The position numbers were made by a program, and so were the translations under genes. A model generated the notes under the pieces. It was not told the DNA's origin and did no database searches. It saw only the letters and a program-made list of their open reading frames with translations. Shown in pieces: positions 1 to 9,047 of a stretch of 64,000 nucleotides of DNA. Each line of letters opens with the position of its first letter. The stretch's first letter is position 1. Source of the stretch: CAXMQZ01 sp963719055 (lineage in GTDB: Bacteria > Acidobacteriota > Thermoanaerobaculia > Multivoradales > JAHEKO01); assembly GCA_963719055.1 (NCBI GenBank), contig CAVRAU010000001.1, forward strand, positions 124,001-188,000, in the 5' to 3' direction.

Positions 1-102
1 CACACCTTGACTCCGGCAGAGCTCGAGGGGATCGAGATCGAGGTGGTGCAAGAGGGCCTCACTGTTCGCACACTCCTCGCCAGCCAGCACAGAGGAGGCT
101 GA
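1..102 (+). CDS. C-terminal end of an unidentified protein
   Basis: The first frame is open from the window edge to a TGA at 100-102 and encodes the last 33 residues of a protein (ending LLASQHRGG). The preceding part lies outside the window, so the family cannot be named. It runs in the same direction as the molybdenum hydroxylase operon and stops 33 bases before the next start, so it is probably the preceding gene of that operon. Confidence 0.5.
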   Translation, partial: HTLTPAELEGIEIEVVQEGLTVRTLLASQHRGG

Positions 103-135
103 GAGGGAACCGATGACTAGAGACAGGAATACCGT

Positions 136-1008
136 GTGAAACCGGCACCGTTCGACTACACCGCTCCGGATACTCTCGAAGCCGCCTTGGCGACGATGCG
201 GGAACATGGCTACGACGCCAAGTTGCTCGCGGGTGGACAGAGTCTGATCCCCTTGCTCAACTTCCGCCTCGCCAGCCCACGTGTTCTGGTTGACCTCAAT
301 CGGTTGAGCGATCTGGACTTCGTGCGACCGAGCCCGTCGGGAGGGTTGGCGATCGGCGCCATGACCCGCCAGAGTCGCCTGGGAACCGAGCCGCTCATCG
401 CTGAGAAGGCGCCGCTCCTGCATGAGGCGATCCCATTTATCGCCCACCCACAGATTCGCAATCGCGGCACCCTGGGCGGCACCCTGGCTCATGCCGATCC
501 CGCTGGCGAGCTACCCACGGTGGCCCTGGCCTTGCAGGCCCGGTTTCGACTGCAATCGGAGACCGGGGACCGATGGGTCGAGGCGCGGGACTTCTTCGTC
601 GGCTTGCTGACCACGGCCCTGGAGCCGCACGAGGTCCTGACCGAGATCGAGATCCCACCACCGCCGCCGCGCTGTGGATGGTCCTTTCATGAAGTCTCCC
701 GCAGACATGGCGACTACGCGCTGGCAGGGCTGGCGGCGCAGGTTGTCCTGGATGATGACGGGATCTGCACCGCTGCACGCCTGGTCTATCTGAGCGCCGG
801 TGACGGTCCGTTGGAGGCCACACGGGCGGTCGAACAGCTCATTGGCTCAGCGCCGGACGATCAGATCCTCCAACAGATCGCTCACCTGGTGGCGGCTGAA
901 GAGGTCCAACCCACAGGCGACATTCACGCTTCGATCGACTTCAAGCGTCACCTCTGTCGGGTCCTGACCTACCGAGCCCTGACCACCGCATTGGAAAGAG
1001 CACAATAA
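136..1008 (+). CDS. Molybdenum hydroxylase FAD-binding subunit (CoxM/XdhB-like)
   Basis: A 290-residue FAD subunit of a xanthine-dehydrogenase-family enzyme. It passes electrons from the 2Fe-2S subunit to FAD and on to an acceptor. The FAD-binding motifs are clear: LLAGGQSLIPLLNFRL near residue 31 and IRNRGTLGGTLAHADP near residue 107, followed by the C-terminal CO-dehydrogenase flavoprotein domain. The start is GTG at 136. The stop TAA overlaps the ATG of the 2Fe-2S subunit at 1008, which indicates translational coupling. The three subunits are encoded M, S, then L, with two other genes placed between S and L. The substrate cannot be read from this subunit. Confidence 0.93.
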   Translation: MKPAPFDYTAPDTLEAALATMREHGYDAKLLAGGQSLIPLLNFRLASPRVLVDLNRLSDLDFVRPSPSGGLAIGAMTRQSRLGTEPLIAEKAPLLHEAIPFIAHPQIRNRGTLGGTLAHADPAGELPTVALALQARFRLQSETGDRWVEARDFFVGLLTTALEPHEVLTEIEIPPPPPRCGWSFHEVSRRHGDYALAGLAAQVVLDDDGICTAARLVYLSAGDGPLEATRAVEQLIGSAPDDQILQQIAHLVAAEEVQPTGDIHASIDFKRHLCRVLTYRALTTALERAQ

Positions 1009-1499
1009 TGCCAGACACTCACTCGATCGCGTTGACCGTCAACGGCAAGAAGTACACCGGTACGGTCGAGCCCCGGCTCTTGCTGAGCGACTTTCTCCGA
1101 CACGACCTGGGACTGACCGGCACTCATGTCGGCTGCGAGCACGGAGTCTGCGGAGCCTGCACGGTTCTCATGGATGGGCAGCCCGTTCGATCGTGTTTGG
1201 TCCTGGCTGTGCAGGCCAACGGTTGCTCGCTGGCCACGGTCGAGGGATTGGCACCCTCTGACGACGCGCTGCACCCCATGCAGGAAGCCTTCTGGGAGGC
1301 CCACGGACTGCAGTGCGGTTTCTGCACCGCTGGAATTCTCATGACTCTGGTGCCGTTTCTCGAAGCCAATCCGGACCCCTCGGAGGAGGAGATCCGACTC
1401 GCACTTTCGGGCAACCTATGTCGATGTACGGGCTATCAACACATCGTCGACGCTGTGCTGCTGGCGGCAAGAAAACTCCAGGGAGTGTCGACCGAGTGA
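1008..1499 (+). CDS. Molybdenum hydroxylase [2Fe-2S] subunit (CoxS/XdhC-like)
   Basis: A 163-residue small subunit carrying two 2Fe-2S clusters. The plant-ferredoxin-type cluster is seen as GCEHGVCGACTVLMDG plus a later RSC, and the C-terminal cluster as QCGFCTAG and LCRCTGYQ. Length and motif order are normal for the family. It overlaps the upstream FAD subunit by one base (TAATG), and the amidase start GTG overlaps its stop (GTGA at 1496-1499). It should transfer electrons from the molybdenum site of the large subunit at 5707 to FAD. Confidence 0.95.
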   Translation: MPDTHSIALTVNGKKYTGTVEPRLLLSDFLRHDLGLTGTHVGCEHGVCGACTVLMDGQPVRSCLVLAVQANGCSLATVEGLAPSDDALHPMQEAFWEAHGLQCGFCTAGILMTLVPFLEANPDPSEEEIRLALSGNLCRCTGYQHIVDAVLLAARKLQGVSTE

Positions 1500-2773
1500 C
1501 GCACCCCTGCGAGCCGTCTGGCCTGGCTGTCGACACCTGGCAACGAGCGTCTCTCGAGCTCGATCCGGTGCTCACCGAGCTGGAGGTGCTCGTCGCCCGG
1601 GAGGAACCCCGCATCCATGCCCTGGTGGCCGAAGAGGGTCGGTTCGATCGTCTTCGTGAGGAGATCGTCCACAGCTCTGTCGGCCCCCTGGTCCGGGTCC
1701 CCGTTGGCGTCAAGGACATCATTCATGTCGAAGGCTTGGAGACCAGAGCGGGCTCCCGGCTGCCGGCGAGCGAGCTGGCCGGCGAGGAGGCCGAGTCCGT
1801 CACGGCGCTGAGGCGGGCCGGAGCCGTGATCCTGGGCAAGACTGTCAGCACCGAGTTCGCGTATTTCGCTCCGGGACCCACCCGCAACCCTCACAATCCC
1901 GACCACACACCCGGTGGTTCCAGCAGCGGCTCGGCTGCTGCGGTCGCCGCCGGCTACTGCCCTCTGGCCCTTGGAACCCAGACCATCGGATCCATCTCCA
2001 GACCCGCTTCCTTCTGCGGAGTGGTGGGGTACAAGCCCACATATGGGCGCATTTCCCTCGCCGGTGTCATTCCCCTGTCTCCGTCGCTGGATCATCTCGG
2101 CCTCTTCGCCAACAGCGTCCTGGATGCGACGACAGCGGCCTCGGTCTTGTGCGGCGACTGGGGCCCGGTCGATTCCGATCGTCGGCCGGTTCTGGGAATT
2201 CCCCGAGGACCGTTTCTGGAGAAGGCTACAAGAGTAGGCCTGGACCATTTTCGCGCCGTCTGCTCGCATCTGCAGTCTCTGGACTGGGATGTTCGGTCTG
2301 TCGACCTTTTCGATGATTTCACCGAAATCGAAGCCCGGCATCAGTTGATCATGGCAGCGGAGGTCGCGCGGGTTCATCAGGACTGGTTTGCTCGGTTCGG
2401 CGAGCTTTACCACCCCCGAACCCGCGAGATCATCGAGCGCGGAATGGACATCTCCGAAACCAGGCTCGCCGCCGCCCTGGAGGAAAGACTCGGGTTCCAG
2501 GAAAGGCTCGAAGAGGTCACCGATAGAGCTGGGATCGATCTCTGGCTATCCCCGTCGGCTCCAGGCCCAGCGCCTGAAGGACTCGCCAGCACCGGCGATC
2601 CCGTCATGAACCTCCCCTGGACCCAGGCCGGGGTGCCAACTCTCAGCTTGCCGGCAGGCGACACCGCCAACGGCCTGCCCATGGGGCTGCAGGTGGCAGG
2701 CCGCAGCTCGACTGACGAGGATTTATTGGGTTGGTGTCAAGATCTCGAGCAGGCTCTGGATCGAAGGCGATGA
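1496..2773 (+). CDS. Amidase signature family amidohydrolase
   Basis: A 425-residue amidase of the amidase-signature superfamily, which hydrolyses amides with a Ser-cisSer-Lys triad. The Lys motif GVKDIIHVEGL, the Gly/Ser-rich GGSSSGSAAAVAAG and the nucleophile region GTQTIGSISRPASF are all present in order. The same frame stays open upstream, but GTG at 1496 gives the usual N-terminus and the tight GTGA overlap with the preceding gene. Its stop overlaps the next start (ATGA at 2770). Inside a molybdenum hydroxylase and FdrA operon it probably cleaves an amide or carbamoyl intermediate made after hydroxylation or ring opening. The exact substrate is unknown. Confidence 0.88.
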   Translation: MTHPCEPSGLAVDTWQRASLELDPVLTELEVLVAREEPRIHALVAEEGRFDRLREEIVHSSVGPLVRVPVGVKDIIHVEGLETRAGSRLPASELAGEEAESVTALRRAGAVILGKTVSTEFAYFAPGPTRNPHNPDHTPGGSSSGSAAAVAAGYCPLALGTQTIGSISRPASFCGVVGYKPTYGRISLAGVIPLSPSLDHLGLFANSVLDATTAASVLCGDWGPVDSDRRPVLGIPRGPFLEKATRVGLDHFRAVCSHLQSLDWDVRSVDLFDDFTEIEARHQLIMAAEVARVHQDWFARFGELYHPRTREIIERGMDISETRLAAALEERLGFQERLEEVTDRAGIDLWLSPSAPGPAPEGLASTGDPVMNLPWTQAGVPTLSLPAGDTANGLPMGLQVAGRSSTDEDLLGWCQDLEQALDRRR

Positions 2774-5688
2774 GCGTCCTGAGCACAGAGGTGCGGGCGG
2801 GCGCCTATGCCGATTCCATCGTGCTGATGCAGCTGCAAAGCGACCTGCAAAGGCTCGACGGGGTTCTGGCTGCCGGAGTCGTCATGGGTACAGCGGTCAA
2901 TCTCGATCTCTTGCGGGCCTCTGATCTTCTCGACGCCGCAGCACAGCAGGCCCAAGCAGAGGATCTGATCATCGCCATCCGGGCCGACACAGAAGGGCAA
3001 GCCGCCGCGGCTCTCAGCCAGATCGATACCCTGATGAAGAGACGCAAGACCAACGATACGGGCGACTTTCAGCCGCGCACGCTGGGCTCGGCCCTCCGTT
3101 TCGTACCCGAGGCCTCCTGGGTCTCGATCTCCATTCCCGGTCGATATGCTCACCGTGTCGCCGACGAAGCACTCGATCTGGGTTGCCACGTGTTCCTGTA
3201 CAGCGACAACGTGACCCTGGAAGACGAGCTGGACCTCAAGTCCAAGGCCAAGTCTCAGCGACGCCTGCTCCTGGGCCCCGACTGTGGTTCCGCCATCATC
3301 GGGGGTGTCGGATTCGGCTTCTCCAATGTCGTTCGACCTGGCCCCATCGGACTCGTCTGCGCGTCGGGTACGGGTCTGCAGGCGATTGCCAGCGAGATCC
3401 ATCAGCTGGGATCGGGCATTTCGCACGCCATCGGCACCGGCGGCAGGGATCTGAGCTCGACCATCAGGGGAGCCACCGCCCGCCAGGGTCTCGATCTGCT
3501 GGGGCGGGACACCGCCACGCAGGTCATCGTCCTGGCTTCCAAAACACCCGACCGAAGCGTCAGCCCCGAGATCCTGGGGCAAGCACTGGCGATCGACAAA
3601 CCCGTGGTCGTTCTGTTCTCGGGCTTGGCCGCTCCTGGGCGCACTCTGGGCAATCTCTACTTCGCTCGCAGCCTGACCGAAGCGGCAGCCCTCGCCGTGG
3701 ACGTTGCCCGAGGTGATCTGCAGCCGTCATCGCTCCGACCGGATAAAAGGGCGAATGGCCGTCATCTCAGAGGCCTGTTTGCTGGTGGGACCTTGGCCTT
3801 GGAGGCGGTTCAAGTCGCCAGGCCCTTCCTGACACCGCTGCATTCGAATCTCGGCGCGCCGGGCGTCTCGGATCTCCCGGACTCCACCGTCAGCCGGGGT
3901 CACACGATTCTCGACCTGGGTGCCGACGAATACACCGTCGGCCGCCTCCACCCGATGATGGATCAGCGACTCCGTCTCGAGCGGCTCGAGCAGGAGGCTG
4001 CGGATCCGGAGACCGGGTTGATTCTCCTCGATGTGATGCTGGGCAGAGGATCTCAAGCGGATCCCGCAGCCGAGCTGGCACCGATTCTGGACCAGATCCA
4101 ATCCCGGCAAGGACCGCCCGTCGTGGCTTTGGTCGTTGGAACGGATGAAGATCCCCAGGATCTGCAATCCACTGCCGAGCGGCTGCGGGCGGTCGGGGCC
4201 GACGTTTTCACGGACGTCTCCCGGGGCCTGGCCCATGCAGTCCGATCCTGCGTCCCTCCTCCCTCCCCACTCGCACCCAGCGTGGACCTGGCGGCCTTAC
4301 AGCCACCCGAGGCGGCGATCAACGTCGGACTTGCGAGCCTGCGCGAGGATCTGGTGACTCAGGACCTCGAGACGTGTGCAGGTGGACTGGCGTCCCCCTG
4401 CGGGGGGCAACGAAGCGCTCCTGGCGATTCTGGAGAGAATGAAGACATGAACATCGACAAAGCCAACAGTCTTGCCGTCGATCGGATGATGGAGGCCCGT
4501 CCCGTCCTGGTAGGCGTCTCGACTGCCCGAGATGTGATCCCCGACATGGGAGACCGACTTCTCCTCCACGCGGGTCCGCCGATCGAATGGGGCAGAATGT
4601 CGGGTCCCATGCAAGGCGCTGTGATCGGCGCCGTCCTCTTCGAAGGATGGGCTGACGATGAGCAGGCAGCGATCGAGCTGGCTGCCGGGGGAGAGCTTTC
4701 TTTCGACCCCTGTCATCATCACCGTGCGGTGGGACCCATGGCCGGCGTCATTTCACCCTCCATGGCGGTCTACGTCGTGGAGAACGCGACGCACGGCAAT
4801 TTTGCCTACTCCAACATGAACGAGGGCTATGGCAAGGTCCTGCGCTACGGCGCCTACAGTCCCGATGTCCTCGACCGACTGCGCTGGATCAACAACGAGA
4901 TGGCCGACCTTCTCCGCCGGGCGCTGGCGGAGACGGACGGCATCGATCTGCGCACCCTGCTGGCCGAAGCCCTGCACATGGGCGACGAAGGACACAACCG
5001 CAACAAGGCCGGCTCGATCCTGATGCTCAAGGCGCTGGCCCCCGTAATTGCCAGAGTGGCACCCACAGAAGCGGCTGGAGAAAAGGTGCTCCGCGTCATC
5101 GGCGACAATGCCCTGAGCGTGCTCAACCCGGTCATGGCGGCCTGCAAGGCGATGGCGGATGCCGCCCACGGCATCGAAGGTAGCACCCTGGTCAGCGCCA
5201 TGGCCCGCAACGGAACCGACTTCGGCATCCGCGTCAGCGGCCTGGGTGATGACTGGTTCACAGCTCCCGCACCCACTCCCGACGGGCTCTACTTCAGCGG
5301 CTTTACCAGCGCCGATGCCAATCCCGACATCGGCGATTCCACGATCACCGAGACCGTCGGCATCGGCGGCTTTGCCATGGCAGCGGCACCCGCCATCGTC
5401 GCCTTCGTCAGCGGCACACCCAGGGATGCGTTGCACGCCACTCTGGAGATGTACGAAATCACGGCAGCCGAGCACACGCACTTCACGATTCCACAGTTGG
5501 ACTTTCGCGGCACCCCGACGGGTATCGATATTCGCAAGGTCGTGGAACTGGGTCTGCCACCACGCGTCAATACCGGCATCGCCCACCGCGAGGCCGGTGT
5601 GGGCCAGGTCGGGGCCGGCTTGGTACGGCCGCCCATGGAAGTCTTCGAGAACGCCTTGGTCGCCTTTGCGCAGAAATATGACCTCTAG
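2770..5688 (+). CDS. FdrA-DUF1116 fusion protein (AllF-AllG-like)
   Basis: A 972-residue protein joining two families that are separate genes in Escherichia coli. Residues 1 to about 540 match FdrA, a succinyl-CoA-synthetase-alpha-like protein (LLLGPDCGSAIIGG, ASGTGLQAIASEI, GTGGRDLSSTI). From residue 560 the sequence is DUF1116 (YlbE; HHHRAVGPMAG, NATHGNFAYSNMNEG, GDEGHNRNKAG). The E. coli FdrA/YlbE/YlbF proteins have been reported as an oxamate carbamoyltransferase of allantoin degradation, so a carbamoyl-transfer role is a reasonable inference. The joint is a low-complexity linker, and an internal ATG at 4447 is preceded by GGAGAG, so separate translation of the second half is possible. 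The ATG at 2770 overlaps the amidase stop. No DUF2877 partner or carbamate kinase is visible downstream. Confidence 0.85.
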   Translation: MSVLSTEVRAGAYADSIVLMQLQSDLQRLDGVLAAGVVMGTAVNLDLLRASDLLDAAAQQAQAEDLIIAIRADTEGQAAAALSQIDTLMKRRKTNDTGDFQPRTLGSALRFVPEASWVSISIPGRYAHRVADEALDLGCHVFLYSDNVTLEDELDLKSKAKSQRRLLLGPDCGSAIIGGVGFGFSNVVRPGPIGLVCASGTGLQAIASEIHQLGSGISHAIGTGGRDLSSTIRGATARQGLDLLGRDTATQVIVLASKTPDRSVSPEILGQALAIDKPVVVLFSGLAAPGRTLGNLYFARSLTEAAALAVDVARGDLQPSSLRPDKRANGRHLRGLFAGGTLALEAVQVARPFLTPLHSNLGAPGVSDLPDSTVSRGHTILDLGADEYTVGRLHPMMDQRLRLERLEQEAADPETGLILLDVMLGRGSQADPAAELAPILDQIQSRQGPPVVALVVGTDEDPQDLQSTAERLRAVGADVFTDVSRGLAHAVRSCVPPPSPLAPSVDLAALQPPEAAINVGLASLREDLVTQDLETCAGGLASPCGGQRSAPGDSGENEDMNIDKANSLAVDRMMEARPVLVGVSTARDVIPDMGDRLLLHAGPPIEWGRMSGPMQGAVIGAVLFEGWADDEQAAIELAAGGELSFDPCHHHRAVGPMAGVISPSMAVYVVENATHGNFAYSNMNEGYGKVLRYGAYSPDVLDRLRWINNEMADLLRRALAETDGIDLRTLLAEALHMGDEGHNRNKAGSILMLKALAPVIARVAPTEAAGEKVLRVIGDNALSVLNPVMAACKAMADAAHGIEGSTLVSAMARNGTDFGIRVSGLGDDWFTAPAPTPDGLYFSGFTSADANPDIGDSTITETVGIGGFAMAAAPAIVAFVSGTPRDALHATLEMYEITAAEHTHFTIPQLDFRGTPTGIDIRKVVELGLPPRVNTGIAHREAGVGQVGAGLVRPPMEVFENALVAFAQKYDL

Positions 5689-5706
5689 AGAAACAGGAGT
5701 CGTCGG

Positions 5707-8058
5707 ATGACAACCCGGTACTTTGGCGAGCGCCTCACCCGAAATGAAGACCCGCGACTGCTGAAGGGCCAGGCCCTGTTCGTCGACGACGTCAACCTGC
5801 CCAACATGGGTCACGTCGCCTTCGTTCGCAGCCCGTTCGCTCATGCCCGCATTCAATCCATTGATACCGAGCAGGCCAAGCAGTGTCCAGGTGCTATCGC
5901 CATCTACACCGCTGCGGACCTGGGAGACTACTGGCGGCATGGCCCACTGTTGGTCTCGCCTCCACCCATCGAGCGGTGTGTCTTCCACGAGCGCACCCAG
6001 GTGGTGATGGCCAAGGAGAAGGTCCGACATCTGGGGGAAATCGTGGCCGCCGTGGTGGCGGAGTCCCGCTATGCGGCAGAAGATGCTGTCGAACAGATCT
6101 TCGTCGAGTACGACCCCTTGGATGCCGTGGTCGATCTTGAACAGGCTCTCACCCCCGAAGCCTCACTTCTGCACGATGATCTCGATCAGAATCTCGCAGC
6201 CCACGTCATCCAGGAAAAGGGCAACTACGAAGTGGCCAAGAACCAAGCGGATCTGATCCTGCAAAGGCGATTGTTCTACGACCGGGGGACGGCGGCCGCC
6301 ATGGAGAATCGGGGCGTGGTCGCAGACTGGGACAACCGTAGTCGGCGGCTGACGATCTGGGACACCACCCAGGCTCCGATTCCCATCCGCAATGGTCTCG
6401 CCGGCATGCTCGGTCTGACCGAGAACCAGGTGCGGGTCATCGCGCCATTCATCGGCGGCGCCTTTGGTCCCAAGATCATGATGTTCTACCCCGAAGAGAT
6501 GCTCATCCCCTGGCTCTCCCTGCAATTGCAGCGACCGATCAAATGGATCGAGGACCGGCAGGAGAATTTCGTCGCTACGACTCAGGAACGCGGCCAGCTC
6601 CACGATTCCGAGATCGCCTTGACCCGAGACGGCCGTATCTTGGGAATTCGCGATGTCTTCCTGCACGACAATGGCGCCTACAACCCCTATGGTCTGACGG
6701 TACCCATCAACAGTCAGTGCACGCTCTTGGGACCCTATGACATTCCCAATTACTACAGCGAATTCAAAGCCGTCTTTACCAGCAAACCCACCGTCACCCC
6801 CTATCGTGGCGCGGGTCGCCAACACGGGGTCTTCGTCATCGAGCGTCTACTGGATTTCGCCGCCCGAGAGCTGGAGATCGACAAGGCCGAGATCCGCCGT
6901 CGCAATCTCCTCGCACCGGACTCTTTTCCCCACAATCACCAGATCATTTTCCAGGACTTCGCTCCATTGGTTTACGACAGCGGCAACTACGAGCCGGTTC
7001 TGCAGAAGGCCAAAGAAATGATCGACTACGATCGGTTCTTCCGTGAGCTGCAACCCTCCTACAGGGCGGCGGGGCGCCACGTCGGGCTGGGGCTGGTGGC
7101 CTATGTCGAGGGCACCGGGATCGGGCCCTACGAAGGGGCCCGAGTGCAGGTCGAGGCCAGCGGCAAGGTCAGCGCGGCTACGGGTGTCGGCACCCAGGGA
7201 CAGGGGCATATGACTTCCTTCGCGCAGATCGTCGCCGACCAGGTCGGTGTAAGCCCCAGAGACGTTGCCGTCGTCACCGGCGACACGGACCAGTTTCACT
7301 GGGGTGCCGGGACCTTCGCCAGCCGCGGCGCCGTGGTGGCGGGAAATGCCTTTCACGCCGCGGCGAAAGACGTTCGGCAGAAGATCTTCAAGCTGGCCGC
7401 CGAAGAGCTCGGTGCAACAGAGGAAGAGCTGGAGCTCGGCGAAGGAGCGGTGCGTGTTGCCGGCCAACCCGACCGTCAGATCGCCCTCGGTGAGCTCGCC
7501 CTGCGCGCCAACCCCATGCGGGGCGCGGTCAAGCCAGGCACCGAGCCAGGACTGGAATCCACCAACTACTTTGGTCCGGAACGGGGCGCCACGGCCGCCG
7601 GCGTGCACGCCATGATCGTGGAAGTCGAACCCGAGACCTTTCTGGTGAAGATCCATAGATACATCGTGGTTCACGATTGCGGTCGAGTGATCAACCCCCT
7701 CATCCTCGACGGTCAGATCCATGGCGGGGTAGCTCAGGGGCTTGGCAACGCGTTCTATGAGCAGCTCGTCTACGACGACGCCGGGCAGATTCTGAATGCC
7801 TCCTTCATGGACTTTCTGCTGCCCACCGCCTTGGATGTGCCGAGGATCGAGATCGGCCACGAGGAAACCCCTTCGCCGCTCAACCCCCTCGGTATCAAGG
7901 GAGCGGGTGAGGCTGGCGCGATCCCCGCTGCACCCCTCTTCCTGCAGGCCGTAGAGAACGCCCTGGGAGACGAAGCCTTCGAAATCCTCGAGATCCCGTT
8001 GAGTCCGAATCGCCTCTGGGAGCTGTGGACCCAGCACCTGGAGACAGACTCAATCTGA
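5707..8058 (+). CDS. Molybdenum hydroxylase large subunit (CoxL/XdhA-like)
   Basis: A 783-residue molybdopterin-binding catalytic subunit. Seen in order: the N-terminal hammerhead domain (GERLTRNEDPRLLKGQALFV), APFIGGAFGPKI, the loop PYRGAGRQHGVFVIERLLD, GTQGQGHMTSFAQI, and the C-terminal GAGEAGAIPAAP with the expected catalytic Glu. The active-site loop AYRCSFR of true CO dehydrogenase is absent, so this is a hydroxylase of the xanthine/nicotinate/aldehyde group and not a CO dehydrogenase. It lies 18 bases after the FdrA fusion, with AGGAG upstream of the ATG. With the subunits at 136 and 1008 it would make a complete alpha-beta-gamma enzyme. Confidence 0.94.
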   Translation: MTTRYFGERLTRNEDPRLLKGQALFVDDVNLPNMGHVAFVRSPFAHARIQSIDTEQAKQCPGAIAIYTAADLGDYWRHGPLLVSPPPIERCVFHERTQVVMAKEKVRHLGEIVAAVVAESRYAAEDAVEQIFVEYDPLDAVVDLEQALTPEASLLHDDLDQNLAAHVIQEKGNYEVAKNQADLILQRRLFYDRGTAAAMENRGVVADWDNRSRRLTIWDTTQAPIPIRNGLAGMLGLTENQVRVIAPFIGGAFGPKIMMFYPEEMLIPWLSLQLQRPIKWIEDRQENFVATTQERGQLHDSEIALTRDGRILGIRDVFLHDNGAYNPYGLTVPINSQCTLLGPYDIPNYYSEFKAVFTSKPTVTPYRGAGRQHGVFVIERLLDFAARELEIDKAEIRRRNLLAPDSFPHNHQIIFQDFAPLVYDSGNYEPVLQKAKEMIDYDRFFRELQPSYRAAGRHVGLGLVAYVEGTGIGPYEGARVQVEASGKVSAATGVGTQGQGHMTSFAQIVADQVGVSPRDVAVVTGDTDQFHWGAGTFASRGAVVAGNAFHAAAKDVRQKIFKLAAEELGATEEELELGEGAVRVAGQPDRQIALGELALRANPMRGAVKPGTEPGLESTNYFGPERGATAAGVHAMIVEVEPETFLVKIHRYIVVHDCGRVINPLILDGQIHGGVAQGLGNAFYEQLVYDDAGQILNASFMDFLLPTALDVPRIEIGHEETPSPLNPLGIKGAGEAGAIPAAPLFLQAVENALGDEAFEILEIPLSPNRLWELWTQHLETDSI

Positions 8059-8082
8059 CTCGCGGCGGATCAGGACGCAACG

Positions 8083-8403
8083 ATGATCACCAATCTGCTT
8101 GGCGCCGTCCCTACCGAGCTCCCCGAGGAGCTCACCGAGATCCTGGTGGCCGGACAGGATGTCAGGATCGAACGCATCGTCTCTCGAGGCCACGCCTCCC
8201 CAGCCGATTTCTGGTTCGACCAGGAGGACACCGAGTGGGTGCTGGTCCTCGCAGGGAAAGCCCGACTGCTCTTCGAGGCGGATCGGCAACTCGTCGAGCT
8301 CGGCGCCGGCGATTCTCTGACGATTGGTGCTCATACCAGGCACCGGGTCGAGTGGACCGACCCTGAACAGGACACGATCTGGTTGGCGGTCTTCTATTCC
8401 TAG
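8083..8403 (+). CDS. Small cupin-domain protein
   Basis: A 106-residue single-domain cupin. Cupin motif 1 is degenerate (PADFWFDQEDTEWVLVLAGKA) and motif 2 is GAGDSLTIGAHTRHRVEW with two His residues. Such small cupins bind a metal or small ligand and often act as isomerases or accessory proteins. It sits 24 bases after the hydroxylase large subunit and is probably the last gene of that operon. The substrate is not known. Confidence 0.8.
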   Translation: MITNLLGAVPTELPEELTEILVAGQDVRIERIVSRGHASPADFWFDQEDTEWVLVLAGKARLLFEADRQLVELGAGDSLTIGAHTRHRVEWTDPEQDTIWLAVFYS

Positions 8404-8462
8404 ACCCGGGTCTCATTCGGCAGGTGCGGACCTTCGAGAACCAAGAAGAAACAGGAGACCCC

Positions 8463-8972
8463 ATGAAACCCCAAGACTCGATTCGAGGTGTCCTCGTACG
8501 TGAGCTCCGAGCCCTCCAGCGGGAGCTCGAGGCCTACGGTGAGGAGGATGCGATCTGGGAGGTCCCAGCTGGGATCCGCAACTCCGCCGGCACCCTGGCC
8601 CTGCACTTGACAGGCAATCTTCTGTCGTTCGTCGGTGCCATTCTCGGCGAGACGAACTATGTCAGAGATCGACCAGCAGAATTCTCGCTCCGCGATGTTC
8701 CTCGTGCCGAATTGATCCTCGAGATCCAGCGCACCGTCAAGGTCGTCGACGAGACTCTCAACGGTCTTGCCGACCGAAGGTTGTCGCAGCCTTTCCCTCT
8801 CGATTTCGGCGGCATCAGAGTGAGCACATTGGACTTCCTGATCCACCTCTCTACCCATCTGGCCTTCCACGTCGGCCAGATCGACTACCATCGTCGCCTG
8901 GTCACCGGTGAGCCAGAATCCGTCGGCCCTATCGCCATACCTGAATTGGCTTCCGTGCAGGCGGCCGATTGA
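8463..8972 (+). CDS. DinB/DUF1572-like four-helix protein
   Basis: A 169-residue protein resembling the DinB/DUF1572 metal-binding four-helix-bundle family. Candidate metal ligands are the His in LALHLTGNLLSF and the HLSTHLAFHVGQIDYHRR motif near residue 125-145, the typical C-terminal pair of His. The ATG at 8463 is chosen because CAGGAG lies 7 bases upstream; an upstream GTG at 8424 in the same frame is less well supported. In related families the bundle binds a divalent metal and is used for thiol transfer or is uncharacterised. The function here is unknown. Confidence 0.75.
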   Translation: MKPQDSIRGVLVRELRALQRELEAYGEEDAIWEVPAGIRNSAGTLALHLTGNLLSFVGAILGETNYVRDRPAEFSLRDVPRAELILEIQRTVKVVDETLNGLADRRLSQPFPLDFGGIRVSTLDFLIHLSTHLAFHVGQIDYHRRLVTGEPESVGPIAIPELASVQAAD

Positions 8973-9047
8973 CCCCTGGGGGCTCTGCTAGACTCCATCC
9001 ACCTAGCCAGGTGGAGAAAGGAGAGCGCTTCGGGTCTTGAACCAGCC

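Noticed and set aside
136..8058. Aerobic CO dehydrogenase (coxMSL)
   Set aside because: The diagnostic AYRCSFR loop is missing in the large subunit, and the amidase and FdrA neighbours point to a nitrogen compound.
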